Assembly: GCA_029556545.1 (NCBI GenBank)
Contig: JAKQEQ010000192.1
Coordinates: 62,001-126,000 of the forward strand
Direction: 5' to 3'
DNA length: 64,000 bases
DNA from: Candidatus Hydrogenedentota bacterium
GTDB lineage: Bacteria > Hydrogenedentota > Hydrogenedentia > Hydrogenedentales > JAGMZX01
Part shown: piece after piece, positions 59,120 to 64,000 of the stretch
Layout: each line of letters opens with the position of its first letter
How positions within the stretch are numbered: the first letter of the stretch is position 1
Notes under the pieces: model-generated
The model's input: the letters and a program-made list of their open reading frames with translations, nothing else
Database searches by the model: none
What the model was told of the DNA's origin: nothing
Made by a program: the position numbers and the translations under genes

Positions 59120-60387
59120 GGTCGTTTCCCGAATTGGTCCCGGTATTCGCTGGGGGTCATGCCCTCGAACTTCTTAAACAACTTGCTGAAGTGACTTTGA
59201 TCCCGGATGCCGACGCTGTGGGCCACCTCGGCGGCGCGCATGCGCGTGCGACGGAGCAGGCTCTTTGCCCGGTCGATGCGCAAGCGGCCCACGTATTCCG
59301 AGTAACTCATCCCGAATTGACGCTTGAGCCGCTTGCTGATGGTCGGAGCCTTGAGGCCGAGCTGTTTCGCCACCTCGGACAACTTGACGCTCTTCGGCAG
59401 CTTCTTGATGACAAGGGCATTGAGTTCCTTGTACGCGAGCCGGTTGTCTGAGGCGGCGCACGCCTCCTTCGCCGTCTTTCTCGACCTGACGCGACGCAAG
59501 ACCCTTACCGCCGCGTCCAACAGTTCGTTGTCCCGATCCTGCCCCTCGATATCGTCGAGAAAGGCGGCAAGCTGCTCCCAAGCCCCGGTAGTATCAAGCA
59601 TCGCATTCTCGGCGGCCTCGAGGGCGGCGGTTACCGCGGCCAATATCCGGGCGCGACGCACGGCGGGCTTGGGCCGTTTGCCCCGGTGCGCCTCGCCGAG
59701 CAGCACTTCGAGCGTGTCGCGCACGAAAGCCATCTGTCCGCCGGCCAGCGCCAAGGCAACTTCGGTGGCCTGGTACGGTACCGGATGGAACTCCTGAACC
59801 CTCCCGCGCCCCACCGGAGCGTCCGGTAACGGGGGAACGACCGGTTCCGGGGCCGATTCCCGGGGCTTGGCCTCCACTTCGAGCCGCCAAAGCCGCTCGA
59901 GTTCCTCGCGCGTCCACTCGACCACGGCATGGACCGCCCCTTCGGGGGCGCGGTGGATATCCGCAAGGTTCGGCGCGTCGACATTGTCGGAGCCCAGACC
60001 TAGGGCGTCGAGCCGTCGCCGGACCCGCGCCTCGAGGCGTTCATCCGCGTCCACGGCGACATAAGGACCGACGGTAAGCACGAAATTCTGGTCCGGGAAC
60101 GCGGGCGCGGCAATACACGTAAATCCCATGTGGCAAACGAAGGGAATGCCGCGCCACTGGCGCAGCGCCGTCATGCCGGCCTCGATTCTGTCCGCACGAC
60201 AGGCGCTCGTGCCCGCCGCCCCCGCATTCACGCGCCTGCATGTGGCGCAGCCGCCCCAATGAACGATGACGGGCCCTTCCTCGTCCCGGGCGAGGTAGTG
60301 CGCGGCGACGGGTGCGCCGGCTGCGCGGGCGGCGCGTTCGAGCAGGCGGCTCACCTCGGGCAGGTGCAGGAAGGCCAGCGGTCTCAC
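59116..60387 (-). CDS. AraC-family regulator with N-terminal PocR sensory domain
   Basis: A 423-aa transcription factor. Residues 1-170 match the PocR domain, with the Cys cluster in HWGGCATCRR and SACRAD and the block VCHMGFTCIAAP. The PocR domain is a PAS-like small-molecule sensor named after the propanediol/cobalamin regulator. A middle helical region (220-310) follows, then two HTH units at the C-terminus (KLSEVAKQLGLKAPTISKRLKRQFG; RRTRMRAAEVAHSVGIRDQSHFSKLFKKFEGMTPSEYR). It overlaps both neighbours by four bases: WalJ upstream and the mini-protein downstream. The ligand is not predictable; hydrocarbon derivatives or corrinoid-linked metabolites are possible. Confidence 0.88.
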   Translation of the reverse strand: MRPLAFLHLPEVSRLLERAARAAGAPVAAHYLARDEEGPVIVHWGGCATCRRVNAGAAGTSACRADRIEAGMTALRQWRGIPFVCHMGFTCIAAPAFPDQNFVLTVGPYVAVDADERLEARVRRRLDALGLGSDNVDAPNLADIHRAPEGAVHAVVEWTREELERLWRLEVEAKPRESAPEPVVPPLPDAPVGRGRVQEFHPVPYQATEVALALAGGQMAFVRDTLEVLLGEAHRGKRPKPAVRRARILAAVTAALEAAENAMLDTTGAWEQLAAFLDDIEGQDRDNELLDAAVRVLRRVRSRKTAKEACAASDNRLAYKELNALVIKKLPKSVKLSEVAKQLGLKAPTISKRLKRQFGMSYSEYVGRLRIDRAKSLLRRTRMRAAEVAHSVGIRDQSHFSKLFKKFEGMTPSEYRDQFGKRP

Positions 60388-61157
60388 GGGTTCACCTCGA
60401 AGAAGGGCGTCGGCCGGTCCTGTTCGGCAAGGTACAACCGGGCCGGATGCCCCCGCAAGACGTTCTCGGCGAGTTCCCGCACGATTTCGGGGGCATTGTT
60501 ATTCTCACTGAGGTGCACGAGCACGACCGTGCTCAATTGATCGTGTATCAGGTCGGCAAGCAGCGAGCACATGTCCTGATTCGAGAGATGGCCGATGCGG
60601 CTGCGGATACGCTGCCGCACCTGCGGGGGATAGTCGCCCGCAAGCAGCCGCCGCGGGCAGTAGTTCGACTCGAGCACTACGGCGTGGGACCCCGCGAGAC
60701 TGCGCCGGACCACGTGCGAGACGTGGCCGAGGTCCGTCGCCAGGCCGAGTTGCGCCCCGTTCCACCGCACCACGTAGTTCACCGGGTCGGCGGCGTCGTG
60801 GGAGACGCTGTAACTGGCCACTTCGAGGTCGCCCACGGAAACGGTGTCGCCCGCCTCGATATGGACGGCGTTCGGAATCCCCAGAAGCGGCGCGGGCAGC
60901 CGGCCATGCGTCCCCGCCGTCAGGTACACGGGCACGCCCGACTGGCGCGTGAGCACGCGCAGGCCGCCCACGTGATCCCCGTGTTCGTGCGTGATGAAGA
61001 CGCCGTCGAGCCCGTCGAGGGATGCGCCGACGGCTTCCGTGCGCAGCCGGAGCTGGCGGTGACTCAGCCCGCAGTCAATGAGGATTTTCGCGCGGGGCGA
61101 CATCACGAGCACCGCGTTGCCGCCGCTGCCGCTGCCGAGAAGACTGAAACGAAGCAC
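60384..61157 (-). CDS. MBL-fold hydrolase, WalJ/YycJ family
   Basis: A 257-aa metallo-beta-lactamase-fold protein. It opens VLRFSLLGSGSGGNAVLV, with the metal motif THEHGDHVGGL, later His in SYSVSHDAADPV, Asp in LATDLGHVSHVV, and ESNYCPRRLLAGDYPP, typical of WalJ/YycJ proteins. WalJ is thought to act as a 5'-exonuclease-like enzyme linked to DNA repair or replication and cell-wall control. GTG at 61157 is chosen for the AGGAAAGG ahead of it; the frame to 62870 is antisense to rpoN and not coding. Its stop overlaps the AraC start (ATGA). It is the first gene of a three-gene operon, divergent from rpoN. Confidence 0.88.
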   Translation of the reverse strand: MLRFSLLGSGSGGNAVLVMSPRAKILIDCGLSHRQLRLRTEAVGASLDGLDGVFITHEHGDHVGGLRVLTRQSGVPVYLTAGTHGRLPAPLLGIPNAVHIEAGDTVSVGDLEVASYSVSHDAADPVNYVVRWNGAQLGLATDLGHVSHVVRRSLAGSHAVVLESNYCPRRLLAGDYPPQVRQRIRSRIGHLSNQDMCSLLADLIHDQLSTVVLVHLSENNNAPEIVRELAENVLRGHPARLYLAEQDRPTPFFEVNP

Positions 61158-61310
61158 CCGGACCGCCTTTCCTGTAGTCCATTGTCGCCCCCCGCTCCTG
61201 AAAGGATAGCCTGTAGCGGATGGTATCGCAAGGGAAGGCGGGGGCCCGGCCCGCCGCGCCTCCGCGCCCGTATCGCATAGCGCCTGGGACTCAAGCTTGC
61301 GCGATATTCT

Positions 61311-61340
61311 GATAGGTCGTATGGGACCTATATGACTTAT
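61311..61340. repeat. Degenerate TATGGGACC/TATATGAC repeat
   Basis: TAGGTCGTATGGGACCTATATGACTT is partly palindromic (AGGTC...GACCT) and sits about 50 bases upstream of the rpoN promoter. It is similar in type to the TATGGAC arrays and could alternatively be an operator. Confidence 0.4.
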
Positions 61341-61388
61341 TTCGTCGCACGACCTGGGCCGTCTGGCTCGCCTCGGGCGCACGCTCGA

Positions 61389-61418
61389 TTGACAGATTTG
61401 AGCCGGTCTCGTTATAAT
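61389..61418 (+). promoter_or_regulatory. Consensus sigma-70 promoter for rpoN
   Basis: TTGACA (61389-61394) and TATAAT (61413-61418), both perfect, are separated by 18 bases. A transcript would begin near 61425, giving a leader of about 27 bases before the ATG at 61452. Confidence 0.85.
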
Positions 61419-61434
61419 GGCATGTAAGTTGCTT

Positions 61435-61442
61435 GGAAGGAG
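61435..61442 (+). promoter_or_regulatory. Shine-Dalgarno GGAAGGAG deciding the rpoN start
   Basis: GGAAGGAG is nine bases before the ATG at 61452. The in-frame TTG at 61446 would lie only three bases from it, too close to be used. Confidence 0.75.
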
Positions 61443-61451
61443 CTTTTGCGC

Positions 61452-62867
61452 ATGATACGTATGGAGCCGAGACTGGTGCAGACCCAGCGCCAGCAACTCG
61501 TGCTGACCCAGAAGATGCAGCAGGCGATCCACATCCTGCAACTGTCGAAGGTCGAGCTTGACCAATACATCCAGCAGGAACTCGAGAGCAACCCCGTCCT
61601 CGAACAGGCCCTGAAGGCGGAGGCGCCGGAACCCGCCGCCGAGGCGTCGGAAGCCGCCGCGGGCGACAACGAGGAGTCCTTTGACCTCGACGAATACCTG
61701 GACCAGTGGGGTTTGGGCCGGAAGGAAGGGGCGGATTTCAGCCGCAACGCGGACCTCGCCAGGCGCCGCGAGTTTTACCAGGACTCGATCACCAAGGAAG
61801 AATCCCTCTCCGCGCACTTGCTGGCCCAACTGCGCATGGCCATCGAGGACCCGCGGGCGCTCTCCATCGGCGAGAGCATAATCGGCGACATCAATGAGAA
61901 GGGCTATTTCGTCGGGAGCCTCGAGGCCATAGCCGCCGATGCACAGGCGCCCCTGGAACAGGTCGAGGAGGCGCTCCGGCTCATCCAAGGTTTCGAGCCG
62001 GCGGGCGTCGGCGCGCGCAACGTCTCCGAGTGCCTGCTGCTTCAAATCGCCGTCGAGTTCCCCGACAACGAGGAGTTGAAGACCCTCGTGAGCGAGCATC
62101 TCGAGGCCCTTGAACGCCGCCAGATTCCCAAGATCGCCAAGGCGATGAAGATATCCCCGGAGCGCGTCGAGGAACTGTACGTCCTGCTGGCGAAGCTGAA
62201 CCCCTGGCCGGGCTATGAATACACCGCGTCGCCGCCCCAGTATATCGCGCCCGACGTCGTAGTCGAGAAGAATGAGGACGAGGAGTACGAGGTCTACCTC
62301 GTGGACGAACGGGCGCCGGGCCTCCGCATCAGCCCGGATTACAGGAAGCTCGCGCGGGACGGCGGCACGCCGAAGGAAACCCGCCAGTACGTGCGCGACC
62401 GCGTCGAGTCCGCGCGGTGGCTTATCCGCAACATCGAACAGCGCCAGCACACCATCCTCCGCGTCGCGAAGGCCATCGTCGAGGTCCAGCGCGAATTCCT
62501 CGACAAAGGCGTCGAGTTCATCAGGCCCCTCACCCTCCAGGAAATCGCCGACAAGGTGGGCATACACGAGGCCACCGTCAGTCGAACGACGCGCGGCAAG
62601 TACATCCAGACGCCGCAGGGGCTTTTCGAACTCAAGTACTTCTTTTCCCCCGGGCTGCGCCGCGACACGGGCGAGGAACAGTCTTCGAAGAGCATCATGT
62701 CGCACATCCGCAAGATCGTCGACACCGAAGACAAGCAACAACCCCTCAGCGACCAGAAAATCGCGGATCTCCTTAAGGCCGAGGGCCTCAACATCGCGCG
62801 CCGCACCGTCACCAAGTACCGCGAAGCGCTCCGTATTCCCGCCGCCTCGATGCGCAAGGCCTATTGA
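61452..62867 (+). CDS. rpoN: RNA polymerase sigma-54 factor
   Basis: A 471-aa sigma-54. Region I is the Gln/Leu-rich N-terminus (LVQTQRQQLVLTQKMQQAIHILQLS) that contacts enhancer-binding ATPases. Region II is the short acidic spacer (55-90). The core-binding domain follows, then the HTH that reads the -12 element (LTLQEIADKVGIHEATVSRTTRGKYIQTPQG) and the C-terminal RpoN box ARRTVTKYRE for the -24 element. It has its own consensus sigma-70 promoter. No hpf, ptsN or enhancer-binding regulator follows, unlike the usual proteobacterial rpoN locus. Sigma-54 often controls nitrogen, transport and exopolysaccharide genes. Confidence 0.97.
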   Translation: MIRMEPRLVQTQRQQLVLTQKMQQAIHILQLSKVELDQYIQQELESNPVLEQALKAEAPEPAAEASEAAAGDNEESFDLDEYLDQWGLGRKEGADFSRNADLARRREFYQDSITKEESLSAHLLAQLRMAIEDPRALSIGESIIGDINEKGYFVGSLEAIAADAQAPLEQVEEALRLIQGFEPAGVGARNVSECLLLQIAVEFPDNEELKTLVSEHLEALERRQIPKIAKAMKISPERVEELYVLLAKLNPWPGYEYTASPPQYIAPDVVVEKNEDEEYEVYLVDERAPGLRISPDYRKLARDGGTPKETRQYVRDRVESARWLIRNIEQRQHTILRVAKAIVEVQREFLDKGVEFIRPLTLQEIADKVGIHEATVSRTTRGKYIQTPQGLFELKYFFSPGLRRDTGEEQSSKSIMSHIRKIVDTEDKQQPLSDQKIADLLKAEGLNIARRTVTKYREALRIPAASMRKAY

Positions 62868-62893
62868 CATCCTCGCTCTTTCGCATCAAGTTC

Positions 62894-62986
62894 GTAGTAC
62901 ACGCTTCAGTGTGTCCCAAACGCAGCCTGAAGGCTGCACTACAAACTCGCGTGTCTTCAAGACAGCCAGAAAGCTGCGCTACAAAC
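62894..62986. repeat. Paired GCAGCCTGAAGGCTGC-type palindromes
   Basis: GTAGTACACGCTTCAGTGTG, then GCAGCCTGAAGGCTGCACTACAAAC, then a second diverged unit with CAGCCAGAAAGCTGCGCTACAAAC. It fills most of the gap between rpoN and the glycosyltransferase and is related to the repeat at 50508-50560. Confidence 0.65.
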
Positions 62987-63025
62987 AATATGCTACACTG
63001 GCCGCGAGGACTTGGTCCGTAAAGC

Positions 63026-64000
63026 ATGGGTGCTGTGGGCGGCATGTCGGAACAAACACTTGGCGAATCGTTGGAAGCGGCGGCGCCCGTTCCGGCGCAT
63101 GGCGAGACGGACGCGCGCCTTTGCGTCGCGATGCTGGGCGCGTTTCCGCCGCAGGCGCAGGGCGTTCAGGACTATTGCCGCGAGATCGCGTTGGCGCTGG
63201 CGCGGCTTTGCGAGGTCCGTGCGCTGGGCTTCAAGCGGATGTATCCGGCGCGGGTGTTTCCGGGCGTGAAGCAAGCCATGGACCCGTCGAAAGCGCCGAT
63301 GATCTCGGAGCACCTCGGCGTCGAACATCGCCTCACGTGGCATAACCCCTTCGGCTGGCTGCGCGCCGGGCTGTTCACGGAGGCGGACGTATTCCACGCG
63401 CAATGGTGGAGCTGGCCGCTGTGGGGCGTTACCTGGACCATCGCCCGGACCATGAAGCTGCGCGGGAAGCCGGTGGTGCTGACGGTACACAACGTGCTGC
63501 CGCACGAGATGGACAAGAATTACCTGCGCGCGACCCGCTCCGTGTGCAACTTGGCGGACCGGGTGCTCGTCCACAGCGAGACGAACCGCGCGCAGTTGCT
63601 CCAATACTACCGGCTTCCAGAAGAAAAAGTCGTGCAAGTTCCGCTCGGACCGTACATGGCGGAAACCGAGAAGGTGGCAAAGGATGCCGCCTGCGCCGCG
63701 CTGGACCTGCCGCCGGACAAGCGGTACATCCTGACTTTCGGCACGATTCGACCGTACAAGGGCGTGGACGACCTGCTGCAAGCGTTATCGATGCTGAGTC
63801 CGGCGTGCGCCGACGTCCGGCTCATCGTCGCCGGCAAGCCGTGGACGGCGTGGGGGCTCTACCAGAGGGTCATTGACGCCAACGCGCTCGCGGACCGGGT
63901 ACACCTCTTTCTCGACTATATCCCGGAAGACCGGCTTCGATACTTTTTCGGCGCGGCGGACTTGATTGCGCTGCCGTATCGGCATTTCGACGCGCAGAGC
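63026..64000 (+). CDS. Glycosyltransferase family 4 (GT-B), C-terminus outside the window
   Basis: The open frame continues through the right edge; 325 codons are visible. After a variable ~30-residue N-terminus comes the GT4 start block LCVAMLGAFPPQAQGVQDYC, then an acceptor-domain segment VVLTVHNVLPHE. The donor-domain strand YILTFGTIRPYKGVDDLLQAL has the Arg and Lys that bind the nucleotide phosphate. FFGAADLIALPYRHFD leads into the usual E-x7-E motif, which lies beyond the edge. ATG 63026 or 63044 are both possible starts; neither has a strong ribosome site. The sugar and acceptor are unknown. Confidence 0.87.
   Translation, partial: MGAVGGMSEQTLGESLEAAAPVPAHGETDARLCVAMLGAFPPQAQGVQDYCREIALALARLCEVRALGFKRMYPARVFPGVKQAMDPSKAPMISEHLGVEHRLTWHNPFGWLRAGLFTEADVFHAQWWSWPLWGVTWTIARTMKLRGKPVVLTVHNVLPHEMDKNYLRATRSVCNLADRVLVHSETNRAQLLQYYRLPEEKVVQVPLGPYMAETEKVAKDAACAALDLPPDKRYILTFGTIRPYKGVDDLLQALSMLSPACADVRLIVAGKPWTAWGLYQRVIDANALADRVHLFLDYIPEDRLRYFFGAADLIALPYRHFDAQS

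Noticed and set aside
61158-62870. Long minus-strand frame upstream of walJ, antisense to rpoN
   Set aside because: It mirrors rpoN codon positions, shows no domain, and walJ has its own Shine-Dalgarno with GTG at 61157.
1-64000. tRNA, rRNA, CRISPR arrays, transposases, phage genes
   Set aside because: No T-loop/anticodon arrangements, regularly spaced repeats with spacers, or transposase/integrase motifs were noticed on either strand; a tRNAscan or CRISPR search would confirm.

Overview
The window is 64 kb of high-GC (roughly 60-65 %), gene-dense bacterial chromosome. It carries no rRNA, tRNA, CRISPR array, phage or insertion sequence that I could recognise. The cell is Gram-negative: there is a TolC/RND efflux operon, an ExbB/ExbD proton channel pair, an O-antigen-type polymerase/ligase, Tat-type (RRDF) signal peptides and sigma-54. 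Several families are repeated in the way seen in Planctomycetes-Verrucomicrobia-like and especially Candidatus Hydrogenedentota genomes: Gfo/Idh/MocA oxidoreductases, uroporphyrinogen-decarboxylase-like methyltransferases, a Tat-exported sugar isomerase, a Tm-1-like protein, and an 'LTELLR' repeat on a secreted protease. The Hydrogenedentota assignment is inference from gene content only.

Layout. 1-4.1 kb: MBOAT acyltransferase (partial), NDP-sugar 3,5-epimerase, SDR, DUF4910 aminopeptidase-like protein and a zinc-ribbon membrane protein. 4.3-6.9 kb: a compact Co/Ni ECF importer (CbiM, NikL-like, CbiQ, CbiO). 7-16.2 kb: sulfotransferase, a three-gene RND efflux operon and a Tat-exported oxidoreductase. 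16.4-22 kb: HEPN/MNT pair, GH2 glycosidase and a Kef-type antiporter. 22.2-27.5 kb: a minus-strand polysaccharide cluster (Wzy/WaaL-like, WecA/MraY-like, GT4). 27.7-34.4 kb: oxidoreductase, a four-gene minus-strand set (Nfu scaffold, unknown, PhhB, Cys-tailed protein), Tm-1-like protein, Nei-type glycosylase and FapA/DUF342. 34.8-46.3 kb: oligogalacturonate-lyase-like protein, GHMP kinase, an ExbB-ExbD-TPR-VWA operon and a divergent C25 (gingipain-family) protease. 47-54.3 kb: three URO-D-like proteins with cupin, isomerase, ROK kinase and DASS transporter. 54.5-64 kb: UDP-sugar dehydrogenase relative, STAS/anti-sigma kinase pair, large secreted protein, a PocR-AraC regulator/mini-protein/WalJ operon, rpoN and a partial GT4.

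Most striking points. (1) The ExbB-ExbD-TPR-VWA operon looks like a Tol/Ton-type energised machine. The TonB/TolA position is taken by a protein with a Ser-x3-His transmembrane helix and a proline-rich stalk like TonB, but with a von Willebrand A domain at the end. I know of no described system of this composition. (2) Three enzymes have changes at expected catalytic positions: the UDP-glucose dehydrogenase relative has Gly for the nucleophile Cys, the GH2 enzyme lacks Glu at the expected nucleophile position, and the Nei glycosylase has Ala for the N-terminal Pro. (3) The intergenic DNA carries several dispersed repeat families, some of which run into genes and supply their C-terminal codons.

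Translational coupling is common: ATGA/GTGA overlaps occur in the RND, polysaccharide, ExbBD-TPR and AraC-WalJ operons. A consensus sigma-70 promoter precedes rpoN. Start codons were moved downstream of the longest open frame wherever a Shine-Dalgarno, signal peptide or family N-terminus required it; the reasons are given per gene.
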